Origin: an uncultured Lachnospiraceae bacterium
Lineage (GTDB): Bacteria > Bacillota > Clostridia > Lachnospirales > Lachnospiraceae
Direction: 5' to 3'
DNA length: 10,354 nt
NCBI GenBank assembly: GCA_948438565.1
Contig: CAOJLW010000067.1
Location: forward strand, 1-10,354
A program made the position numbers and the translations under genes. How positions within the stretch are numbered: position 1 is the stretch's first letter; every line of letters begins with the position of its first letter. The notes beneath the pieces are model-generated. The model ran no database searches, was not told the origin of the DNA, and worked only from the letters and a program-made list of their open reading frames with translations. Of the stretch, positions 1 through 7,238 are shown piece after piece.

Positions 1-61
1 GGTCTAAGGGTTTATAGGTATCCCTCGAATAACCTAAATACATTATACAAGGAGATTGTTT

Positions 62-3000
62 ATGCAAAAAACACCTTGGAGAACGCGTGACGGATGGAAA
101 GTTTTGGCTTTGTTGTTTATTCTGGCGTTTGGACTGACGGGTCTGTCGTCCGATACGGTATGGGGCAAGGAGGCCGAGCGGCAAATAGATTCCCTGGACG
201 ATGTCTATATTACGGGATTTTTTCAAAATGCGCCCAATCAGCAGCTGCATTGGACCCACGTCCCTTTGCAAAATGCGACGGATCCGTTTTTTTTCCTTCC
301 AGCAGGCGCGGATTCGGATACGGTTCGTATCTGGTTTGCAAAAAAAACAACCAATCAGACGACAGGAGCGTATGAGTACATACCGATGACAGGATATGTC
401 ACGATAGACGGAAAGCAAGTAGAGAGCGGAGATTTGATTGCGTTGCCCAAGGAGAATGGGACGCTTTCTATTGTAACGGGAAGCGGAAAAACATTGCGTA
501 TTGGCGTGAAGAAATCCGCCAGGGTTCCCTCTTTGTTTATTGAAACGGAATCGGGCAGCTTGAACAATATCCACGCCAATAAAGACAATAAAGAAAAAGG
601 GGATATGCTGTTAATGCAGCAAGACGGAACAGTGGATTATCAGGGGACGTTAAAGCATATCAAAGGTCGTGGGAACGCTACCTGGGACAGGCCGAAAAAA
701 CCCTATAATATCAAACTGGATGAATCGGCCAATTTGCTGGGGATGGGGAAAGCGAAAGGATGGTGTCTTTTGGCCAATTATTTGGATACTTCCCTGTTGC
801 GGAATCAAATTGTATATAACCTGGCCGAAGAGACCGGAATTTTATATACGATGGACAGCCGATCAATTGATTTATATTTAAACGGGAAATACCGCGGAAC
901 GTACCTGATGACAGAAAAAGTGGAAATTGATAAAAACAGGGTCAATCTTACGGATATGGAAAAGGTTACGGAAAAAGTCAACGATGCCGATTTGGACAGT
1001 TATCCGGCAGGAGGAACCGCAGGATACTGGCCAGGGACGCGAAAATGGGTCAACATCCCGCAGGATCCCGCGGATATCACAGGCGGCTATTTGATTGAAC
1101 TGGAGTTAGACGAGCGTTATGCCGCAGAAGCCTGTGGATTTGTCACGAAGATTGGACAGGCGGTGACGATGAAGGCTCCGGAATTTGTTTCGAAAAATCA
1201 GATTCAATATATTGCGGATTTTTATCAGGGGATGGAGGATGCGATTTATTCGAAAACAGGATATAACGACCAAGGACGCCATTTTTCAGAATATATTGAT
1301 GAAGAGTCTATTGCAAAAATGTATTTGCTACAGGAATATAGCTTAAATTTGGATACGGGCATTACGAGTTTTTATCTGTATAAGGACTCCGATATTACAG
1401 GAGATGGCAAGCTGCATATGGCGCCGGTATGGGATTTTGATATGGCAATTGGCAATCATGGAGTGCGTGACGGCGTGGATTTGAGCCGCCCAGACGTCTG
1501 GTGGGCCAATCAGGCCAAGATCTATAATCATCGGGAATATAAAAACCTGTTGGCGGAAGCGGTTGGACATGATTCTGTGAAAAGGCTGATTGTCGAACAC
1601 TGGAACGAAGTGTTTGATCCTGCCGTTCGGGCGCTTTTGGAACAGGATACAGACTATCGTCCAAAAAAACTTCGTGGGATTACGGAATACCGGGAGGAAC
1701 TAGCCGCATCTGCGGAACTGAATTTCGTGGCCTGGCCGGATTCTTTACAACATACGATTACCGGTATTTGGAATGGTGAAAATTTTACAAAAAGCTTAGA
1801 TTATGTGGAAAACTTTTTAAAACAAAGGGAAGCGTTTTTAAATCGGGCGTTCGCCTACGGCCAGGCGTCCGGCTATACGCGTTTGAGCGGAACCGTTACG
1901 ATTACAGGGAAGATGACGGTAGGGGAAACCGTAACGGTTCAAGTGGCGGACAGCAATGCAAAGTCGTTTTCCTATCAATGGATGGCGGATGGCGAGAAGC
2001 TTGCGGATGCTGTGGATGCGGCTTATGTATTGACAGAAGCGGAAATTGGAAAGAAAATTTCTGTGGAGGTCAGGGCGAAGGACGAACGGATTCTGGCGTC
2101 CCTGACGGGCGTTGCGTCACAGAAGGTACAGGCGTCTGGGTCGGATCCGATTGTGTTGGAGGTGGAAGGCGAGCTTGGGCCAAACGGGGATGGCGCCTAT
2201 GCAGTTTCATCCGGAAAAGAGCAGGACATTCATGGCAAAGACGTGGAATATATGCAGGTGTCCTCTGATATGTACGCAAATGGACGATGGATTGTTGAAT
2301 TTCCATATGCAGGCGCTTATCAGATGCAGATGGTTATGGCAGTGCCTACTTGGACGGATCAGGTGCGTTTGGAGTGGGCGCCAGCCGGTTCTAATAGCTT
2401 TACGGTAGTCAATGAGGATATTCCGATTGAGCAAACCGCAGCCAATGAGTACCGGGTATTTGACGGGCCGGTTTTAGTGGTGGAAGAGGCCGGAGAATAT
2501 GATTTGAAATTTGGTTCCTGGACTGCCAATGCCAACTGGAAGCTGGATAAGTTTATTTTTACCTGTAATCATCCGGTTGCGCCGCCTTCTACGGATGAGC
2601 CGTTGGTTGTTGAAAAAGGAGAGACGCTGACGCTCAAGGAGTCCCTGGCTGTCCATAAGAACGGGAGCTTACGAAATCGTCCGGTCAACGGCAGTTATGT
2701 CGATTATGCCATTGACGTCAAAGAGAGCGGCGACTATGTGCTGACTTATTCGATTGGAGCCAATGAAGCGGCGGTAGAGGATGCGTTTCAGGTCTTAGTG
2801 GCGCCTTATTGGGAAGGGGTTTCGGATTATGATTTTTTGCAGAAGCTTGCGCCGGTACAGATGACGCGTTATTATGATCCGATTCAGGAGAAACAAAGCA
2901 TTCATTTAGAAGCGGGAACCTATATTTTAAGGACAAAGGCGTGCAACGAGGGTTTTAGTCTGTCCCAGCTGCATATTACGGAACGAATTGTGACAGAAGC

Positions 3001-5434
3001 GCCTGCGGACGGTACGCCGGTTCGGATTTGGGCAGTGGATTTTAATCATGGCGATAAGTATCATGCGATTCAAAATGTTACGGCGGAGGATAAGGGCAAT
3101 ATCGGCTATGCCGCGCAGGGACTTGGGTTAGATTACGCCTTACAGGTGAAAAAGGGCGGTATTTACAGTATTGTGTATCATTATACGGCTGCTCGGGATG
3201 GCTCCATGACGACGCAGTGTGTGGCGGACGGCACGGCGATGGATTTGGCGGTCAGTCAGCTTGTCGGTGCGACTGGAGGCGGCAGCTGGTATGAAAGCGA
3301 TTATATCGATAGTGCGGCTGTGCCCATTTTGCTGAAAGAGGGCATAAACACCCTGCGTGTGCATTGGGATTTTGCAGATGTCAATTTAAAGGCGTTTACG
3401 CTTTGCTATCAGGGGAGCGCATTAAATTATGTAACCGATCTGTTAAAGGCGCTTCCAGAGAAGGATGCATTGACCTTAGACGATGAAGAGGCGGTGGAAA
3501 AGGCAAAAGTTTCCTATGATGCATTGACGAAAATCGAACAGAGCCAGATTCCGGAGGGCCTGGTTGTGAAGTTAAGAGAAGCGCTTGTGCAGATTCCGGT
3601 ATTGCAGCTTGCCAAAGCCGTGGCTGAGGATCAAACAGATCTGGAACAGTCCTTTGCGGCCTACCGGCAAGAGGATTATCATCCGGACAAATGGGTACGG
3701 CTTGTTGCGGCGAAAGACAATGGATTACAGGCAATTGCCTGTGCGGAGACGATTGCAGAGTCCCACCGCGCGCTTCGGGACGCAAAGGCGGCGATGGCGG
3801 CGGTTGAGAGGAAATTGCAGGCTATCCGGATAACGTCCGATCGTACGACAATCCTTGCGCAGAGTAAGGCGTATCGGAGGAACGGTTTCTTAAACAGCCA
3901 GGTAAAGGTTGGGAATTATGCCGATTATTTTATTGATGTGCCGGAAGCGGGAGAATATACGTTTACGTATGCGCTTTATGCCGACGAGGCGGTTTCGGGT
4001 GCATTTGCCGTGAAATACGATGCCCGTGAATATCCGGAACAGGTGGAACAGGAATATGCGCGCGTGGATGTGCCAAAAGTGGAGATGGAAGGGAATCTGG
4101 TCAAAGAAATCCGCGGCACAATCGTTCTCAAGGAAGGAGAACAGACTGTCCGTTTTGAGACTCTGAGTGAAAAAGTGCGTTTAAACCGTATTAAAATTTG
4201 CAAAAAAACGACTGCGGAAATTGCAGTTTCCGAAGAGGGAGAAGCAGCCGTAATGGCCGCGGACAGTTTTTCGCAATCGTTTGGCCCTTGCATTTTGAAA
4301 AATGGAGCCGTAACTGAGACGACGGCAGGGACGACGCTTGAATATCCGGTTTTTGTAAAAGAAGAGACAGCAGGTGAGGTGGCGTATGTTTATGCATATG
4401 CCAAAGAGGGCGCGCCAAATTTGATCCTTTCTAAGGTGGAAGCAGACGGAAGCGAAAGCATATTGTCTCAGACGCCGGCAGGCAGGACGCAAAATGGCTA
4501 TCAAGAATCCGAACGGACGCCCGTAATCCTTCCGGCAGGCGCCTATAATCTTCGCATTACCATGGAAAACGACGGCGTGGATTTAAAAAGCTTTGCAATT
4601 GGCCGCCGGGTTTTGTATATTCCGGCCAACGGTATCCGTTTGAATGCCTATCGGGTGCATCTAAAGCCTCAGGGAACCTTCCATTTAAGCGCGGTGTTGA
4701 CTCCGGAACATACGACGTCACAGGTTACCTGGTCTGTCCGGGACGCGGCTGTTGCGCAAATAGACGAAAATGGCGTCGTGACTGCGCTACAGGAGGGCAG
4801 TACGGTAATTACTGCCGTGGCGGATAAACAGACGGCGCAGTGTGCCATAGTCGTCTCAAACGGGCCGGGAGATGTGACAGAACGACCGCCTGTTTCGACA
4901 GATCCGGATCAAACGGAGCTTGTCCCGAATTTTATCGGGGGTGTAGACGCGGCTGTTTTAACATCCGTTTTATATACAGGTGGAAATACGAAAAAGAGCA
5001 CGGCCATAGATCTTACGATCCCTACCGGGGCGCAGCTTGCGTCTGTAACCTACGACTCCCAAAATCCGTCTGTTGCGACCGTATCGGCCGCGGGGATTGT
5101 CACCGCCAAAAAGGCGGGAACGGCGTCTATTCGCATAGGAATTACGCTGGCTAATGGAGAGACGGTTTGCTTATCCAGACAGATTACGGTAAAAAAAGCG
5201 TATATTAAGCTAAAAAAGACCCATTATTCGGTGAAAAAGGGCAAGACCATTACGTTAAAGGCGACGGCATATGGTTCCAATAAAAAAATCACGTATGTAT
5301 TCGCCAATCAAAAGGGAAAAAAATTTGCGAAATTAACAAAATCTGGCAAATTGACCGGAACAGCTAAAGGTTCCGTAAAAATAACCGCCAAATCGGGAAA
5401 TGTCAAAAAGACATTTACAGTCAAAGTCAAATAA
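62..5434 (+). CDS. Secreted CotH kinase family protein with Ig-like and carbohydrate-binding-like modules (1790 aa)
   Basis: I place the start at ATG 62, which has AAGGAG at 49-54 seven bases upstream; an in-frame TTG at 56 is too close to that site. Residues about 12-35 form a signal peptide: basic start, hydrophobic LALLFILAFGLTGL, likely cleavage after VWG35. The CotH domain (about 160-600) shows GRGNATW at 202-208, KKPYNIKL, LLGMGKAKGW, LLANYLDTSLLRNQ, a GKYRGTYLMTEKVEI segment and the metal-site-like PVWDFD ending at residue 460. CotH proteins are atypical kinases best known from spore coats, but secreted modular forms occur in gut Clostridia. Next come an Ig-like domain (about 606-693, SYQWMADGEKL), three CBM6/35-like beta modules (about 694-1117), a helical FIVAR-like stretch (about 1118-1254), two more beta modules (about 1255-1515), a BIG2 domain (about 1520-1600), a second Ig-like domain (about 1627-1713) and a lysine-rich C-terminal Ig-like domain. 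No LPXTG, dockerin, SLH domain or C-terminal membrane anchor is visible, so the protein may be released or held by charge. CotH membership is firm; the module names after it are inferred from pattern. The substrate is unknown. Confidence 0.9.
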   Translation: MQKTPWRTRDGWKVLALLFILAFGLTGLSSDTVWGKEAERQIDSLDDVYITGFFQNAPNQQLHWTHVPLQNATDPFFFLPAGADSDTVRIWFAKKTTNQTTGAYEYIPMTGYVTIDGKQVESGDLIALPKENGTLSIVTGSGKTLRIGVKKSARVPSLFIETESGSLNNIHANKDNKEKGDMLLMQQDGTVDYQGTLKHIKGRGNATWDRPKKPYNIKLDESANLLGMGKAKGWCLLANYLDTSLLRNQIVYNLAEETGILYTMDSRSIDLYLNGKYRGTYLMTEKVEIDKNRVNLTDMEKVTEKVNDADLDSYPAGGTAGYWPGTRKWVNIPQDPADITGGYLIELELDERYAAEACGFVTKIGQAVTMKAPEFVSKNQIQYIADFYQGMEDAIYSKTGYNDQGRHFSEYIDEESIAKMYLLQEYSLNLDTGITSFYLYKDSDITGDGKLHMAPVWDFDMAIGNHGVRDGVDLSRPDVWWANQAKIYNHREYKNLLAEAVGHDSVKRLIVEHWNEVFDPAVRALLEQDTDYRPKKLRGITEYREELAASAELNFVAWPDSLQHTITGIWNGENFTKSLDYVENFLKQREAFLNRAFAYGQASGYTRLSGTVTITGKMTVGETVTVQVADSNAKSFSYQWMADGEKLADAVDAAYVLTEAEIGKKISVEVRAKDERILASLTGVASQKVQASGSDPIVLEVEGELGPNGDGAYAVSSGKEQDIHGKDVEYMQVSSDMYANGRWIVEFPYAGAYQMQMVMAVPTWTDQVRLEWAPAGSNSFTVVNEDIPIEQTAANEYRVFDGPVLVVEEAGEYDLKFGSWTANANWKLDKFIFTCNHPVAPPSTDEPLVVEKGETLTLKESLAVHKNGSLRNRPVNGSYVDYAIDVKESGDYVLTYSIGANEAAVEDAFQVLVAPYWEGVSDYDFLQKLAPVQMTRYYDPIQEKQSIHLEAGTYILRTKACNEGFSLSQLHITERIVTEAPADGTPVRIWAVDFNHGDKYHAIQNVTAEDKGNIGYAAQGLGLDYALQVKKGGIYSIVYHYTAARDGSMTTQCVADGTAMDLAVSQLVGATGGGSWYESDYIDSAAVPILLKEGINTLRVHWDFADVNLKAFTLCYQGSALNYVTDLLKALPEKDALTLDDEEAVEKAKVSYDALTKIEQSQIPEGLVVKLREALVQIPVLQLAKAVAEDQTDLEQSFAAYRQEDYHPDKWVRLVAAKDNGLQAIACAETIAESHRALRDAKAAMAAVERKLQAIRITSDRTTILAQSKAYRRNGFLNSQVKVGNYADYFIDVPEAGEYTFTYALYADEAVSGAFAVKYDAREYPEQVEQEYARVDVPKVEMEGNLVKEIRGTIVLKEGEQTVRFETLSEKVRLNRIKICKKTTAEIAVSEEGEAAVMAADSFSQSFGPCILKNGAVTETTAGTTLEYPVFVKEETAGEVAYVYAYAKEGAPNLILSKVEADGSESILSQTPAGRTQNGYQESERTPVILPAGAYNLRITMENDGVDLKSFAIGRRVLYIPANGIRLNAYRVHLKPQGTFHLSAVLTPEHTTSQVTWSVRDAAVAQIDENGVVTALQEGSTVITAVADKQTAQCAIVVSNGPGDVTERPPVSTDPDQTELVPNFIGGVDAAVLTSVLYTGGNTKKSTAIDLTIPTGAQLASVTYDSQNPSVATVSAAGIVTAKKAGTASIRIGITLANGETVCLSRQITVKKAYIKLKKTHYSVKKGKTITLKATAYGSNKKITYVFANQKGKKFAKLTKSGKLTGTAKGSVKITAKSGNVKKTFTVKVK

Positions 5435-5564
5435 GGCTTTTTAGACATTTCTCTGCTTTTTAGGAGTTAAACATGGATTTTTGTCAAAATAAACCTCAAA
5501 TTTATCGACAGAAACAGAGCATTTTTGTATCCTTCCCATGGTAAAAATATCCGGTAAGCTAATG

Positions 5565-5610
5565 TATGCAAAGGGAATGCTTCGGGTACAAAACCAAGCC
5601 CCTTTGCATA
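5565..5610. repeat. Perfect 11-bp inverted repeat / extended hairpin upstream of the SSB-like gene
   Basis: TATGCAAAGGG (5565-5575) is exactly complementary to CCCTTTGCATA (5600-5610). The 24-base interior can extend the stem: GCTT pairs with AAGC, and GGT with ACC, with small left-side bulges. No T-run follows the right arm, so it is not a standard rho-independent terminator for the CotH gene. The right arm shares its last two bases with the TATAAT box at 5609-5614, so it could be an operator, a cruciform or an RNA hairpin in a read-through transcript. The structure is plainly visible; the role is unknown. Confidence 0.75.
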
Positions 5611-5614
5611 TAAT
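5586..5614 (+). promoter_or_regulatory. Candidate promoter for the SSB-like gene (good -10, poor -35)
   Basis: A perfect TATAAT lies at 5609-5614, about 78 bases before the start codon. The hexamer 17 bases upstream (GTACAA at 5586-5591) is a poor -35, so this promoter would be weak or activator-dependent. The -35 and spacer sit inside the hairpin described at 5565-5610, which suggests regulation by a protein or by DNA structure. That link is inference. Confidence 0.4.
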
Positions 5615-5691
5615 AAGTATAACAAATTGAAATGCCGTCGATGTACAGTTCACCGGGGATCATACCGGGAAAAGAGGAAGGGAGAAAATTC

Positions 5692-6318
5692 ATGGCAGAT
5701 AAAATTTTTGAAAACAACCAGGTATCGATTGTAGGGACGATTATATCCGATTTTCGGTATAGTCATGAGGTCTATGGAGAGGGGTTTTATATGGTCGATC
5801 TCTCCGTCAACCGTCTGAGCGATTTTGTGGATATTATCCCGATTATGGTATCCGAGCGGATCGTGGACACTACGCAAAATTGCGAGGGGCAAATGATTTA
5901 TGTAACTGGGCAGTTCCGATCCTATAATCGGCATGAGGAAAAGAAAAACCGGCTGATGCTTTCCGTTTTTGCACGGGAGCTGGAATTTATTGAAGAGGAA
6001 ACGGAAGAATATAAGAGCAATCAGATTTATCTGGACGGTTATGTATGCAAAGAACCGATTTACAGAAAAACGCCGTTAGGCAGGGAAATTGCAGATTTAT
6101 TGATTGCCGTCAACCGTTCTTATGGAAAGTCGGATTACATACCATGTATATGTTGGGGAAGGAATGCAAGATTTGCTTCCGGATTCCAAGTGGGAAGCCA
6201 CGTGGAGATTTGGGGGCGGATCCAAAGCCGTGAATATGTGAAAAAAATTGCTGAAAATCTGACTGAAAAACGAATTGCCTATGAAGTGTCTGTCAGTAAA
6301 GTGGAACGTTTGGAATAA
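5692..6318 (+). CDS. SSB-like protein with two tandem OB folds (208 aa)
   Basis: I start this gene at ATG 5692 because GGGAG at 5680-5684 lies seven bases upstream. An in-frame ATG at 5632 would add 20 residues but has no ribosome binding site. The second half (about 110-206) reads as a single-stranded DNA-binding OB fold: NQIYLDGYVCKEPIYRKTP, then IADLLIAVNRSYGKSDYIPCICWGRNA, then VGSHVEIWGRIQSREY, and finally YEVSVSKVERLE. These line up with the beta strands of bacterial SSB. The first half (about 9-97: QVSIVGTIISDF, FYMVDLSVNRLSDFVDIIPIMVS, GQMIYVTGQFRSYN) looks like a second, more diverged copy. The protein ends right after the last strand and lacks the disordered tail and acidic DDDIPF-type tip with which the housekeeping SSB recruits partners. 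It is therefore likely a paralogue, not the essential ssb. The DNA-binding role is inferred from the family; its process is unknown. Confidence 0.85.
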   Translation: MADKIFENNQVSIVGTIISDFRYSHEVYGEGFYMVDLSVNRLSDFVDIIPIMVSERIVDTTQNCEGQMIYVTGQFRSYNRHEEKKNRLMLSVFARELEFIEEETEEYKSNQIYLDGYVCKEPIYRKTPLGREIADLLIAVNRSYGKSDYIPCICWGRNARFASGFQVGSHVEIWGRIQSREYVKKIAENLTEKRIAYEVSVSKVERLE

Positions 6319-6321
6319 AAG

Positions 6322-6350
6322 TTGCTTTTTTAGGAAATATATGTTATTTT
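6322..6350 (+). promoter_or_regulatory. Weak candidate promoter for the CobO-like gene
   Basis: TTGCTT (6322-6327) and TATTTT (6345-6350) are separated by 17 bases in an AT-rich gap, about 70 bases before the CobO-like start. The match to sigma-A hexamers is only partial. The 102-base gap could instead be crossed by a transcript starting upstream of the SSB-like gene. No cobalamin riboswitch or other structured leader is seen here. Confidence 0.3.
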
Positions 6351-6420
6351 AATAAAATCTGGAAATGGGGTATTGCAAACGGAAGAGAAGTGGGACTGTC
6401 CGATAACAGAGGAGGTTAAT

Positions 6421-6906
6421 ATGGCGACTGGAAACGTACAGGTATATTATGGCACAGGCAGAGGAAAATCGCCTGCGGCGCTTGGCAGAGCAATACGTGC
6501 CGCTTCGGAAGGAAAGACGGTTTTTATTATCCAGTTTTTAAAAGGAAAAACAGATGACGAGATGGAGTATCTAAAAAGACTGGAACCAGAGATTAAATTT
6601 TTCCGTTTTGAAAAGTCTGCGGAATATTTTAATGCGCTTTCCGAGGAAGAAAAGTTAGAAGAAGGGAAGAATATCAAAAACGGCATTAATTTTGCTAAAA
6701 AAGTCCTGACAACCGGAGAATGTGATTTATTGATTTTAGATGAAGTGCTGGGTCTTGTGGATTTTGGATTGATTGATGTCTCTGAGCTTCAGAACCTGAT
6801 ACAGGCCAGATTGGAGGAGACGGATTTGCTTTTGACCGGATGGGTGCTGCACGAGGATTTGCGTCCTTATATCGATGAAATTTATCATCTGATGCCGGAA
6901 AATTAG
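6421..6906 (+). CDS. Short CobO/BtuR-type P-loop protein (putative corrinoid adenosyltransferase, 161 aa)
   Basis: ATG 6421 is chosen because GGAGG at 6411-6415 precedes it by five bases; an in-frame TTG at 6373 has no such site. Family features are a P-loop at 11-18 (GTGRGKSP, compared with the usual GNGKGKTT), the segment GKTVFIIQFLKGK at 31-43, a Walker B LLILDEV at 103-109 and LLLTGW at 136-141. CobO/BtuR enzymes transfer the 5'-deoxyadenosyl group of ATP to cob(I)alamin or cob(I)yrinic acid diamide in the cytoplasm. This copy departs from the canonical enzyme: the Phe/Trp-bearing corrinoid loop (FTW in Salmonella CobA) is not recognisable, LTGR reads LTGW, and the protein stops before the usual C-terminal stretch containing K-H-P/A. 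No cobalamin gene is nearby. Membership in the ATPase family is secure; the corrinoid reaction is only an annotation by similarity. Confidence 0.75.
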   Translation: MATGNVQVYYGTGRGKSPAALGRAIRAASEGKTVFIIQFLKGKTDDEMEYLKRLEPEIKFFRFEKSAEYFNALSEEEKLEEGKNIKNGINFAKKVLTTGECDLLILDEVLGLVDFGLIDVSELQNLIQARLEETDLLLTGWVLHEDLRPYIDEIYHLMPEN

Positions 6907-6920
6907 ATAGATGGCGGCTA

Positions 6921-6950
6921 TTGACAAAATAACAGGCAAAGTGTTATATT
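6921..6950 (+). promoter_or_regulatory. Sigma-A promoter for the lysine-riboswitch/dapAB transcript
   Basis: A perfect -35 TTGACA (6921-6926) is followed by TATATT at 6945-6950 with an 18-base spacer (or TTATAT at 6944-6949 with 17). Transcription would begin near 6957-6960, just ahead of the riboswitch P1 stem. The -35 lies only 15 bases after the stop codon of the CobO-like gene, and no terminator separates the two. Confidence 0.8.
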
Positions 6951-6975
6951 GCATATAACAGGAAAATTAAATAGA

Positions 6976-7149
6976 ACCGGATAGAGGTCGCGTAATCCAT
7001 GAGTATCTTATCGGATGCAGCAGGTGCAGAGGAAGATAAGCAAAAGGGGAAAACGCCGAAAGAGATCCTGCCTGCAGGGATTTGCTTGGGCATATATTTA
7101 AGAGATATATGACTGTCATCTTTTTCACAGAGATGGTGCGCTATCGTGT
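6976..7149 (+). promoter_or_regulatory. Lysine riboswitch (L box) controlling dapA-dapB
   Basis: This leader carries the conserved core of the lysine-sensing aptamer. P1 is formed by GATAG (6980-6984) with CTATC (7141-7145). Next come AGAGGTCGCG (6983-6992), the AGTA of the P2 internal loop (7002-7005), a P2 stem CTTATC/GATAAG (7007-7012 with 7035-7040), AAGGGG (7044-7049), CGCCGAA (7054-7060) and a P3 hairpin around 7061-7085. P4 is a perfect 7-bp stem, CATATAT/ATATATG (7091-7097 with 7105-7111). GACTGTC follows at 7111-7117, and P5 is CATCT/AGATG (7117-7121 with 7131-7135). Lysine binding stabilises P1 and, in Firmicutes, usually lets the downstream terminator form. Together with that terminator and dapA, this is the expected feedback control of lysine synthesis. 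Boundaries are good to a few bases. Confidence 0.94.
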
Positions 7150-7164
7150 TGTGGATGTAACTCT

Positions 7165-7195
7165 AAGACCGGCTCAAACCAAGGGCCGGTTTTTC
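7165..7195 (+). terminator. Riboswitch expression-platform terminator
   Basis: ACCGGC (7168-7173) pairs with GCCGGT (7185-7190). The stem extends outward through A-T and G-T pairs to about nine pairs, and the right arm runs directly into TTTTT (7190-7194). It lies between the lysine aptamer and the dapA ribosome binding site, so it should stop transcription when lysine is bound. I could not identify an antiterminator arm with confidence. Confidence 0.85.
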
Positions 7196-7238
7196 TATCA
7201 AAGGAAAGGATTTTATCAGAATACTAGGAGGAAATGAA

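Noticed and set aside
5398..5416. Hairpin AAATGTC/GACATTT at the end of the CotH gene as its terminator
   Set aside because: It lies inside the coding sequence, its stem is AT-rich, and no T-run follows directly. A second GACATTT at about 5444 makes the pairing ambiguous.
5441..5653. Minus-strand open frame of 70 codons in the gap after the CotH gene
   Set aside because: The predicted protein has no recognisable feature or ribosome binding site, and the region is better explained by the hairpin and promoter elements.
6319..6420. Possible cobalamin riboswitch before the CobO-like gene
   Set aside because: The gap is only 102 bases, too short for a B12 aptamer, and no B12-box sequence is present.
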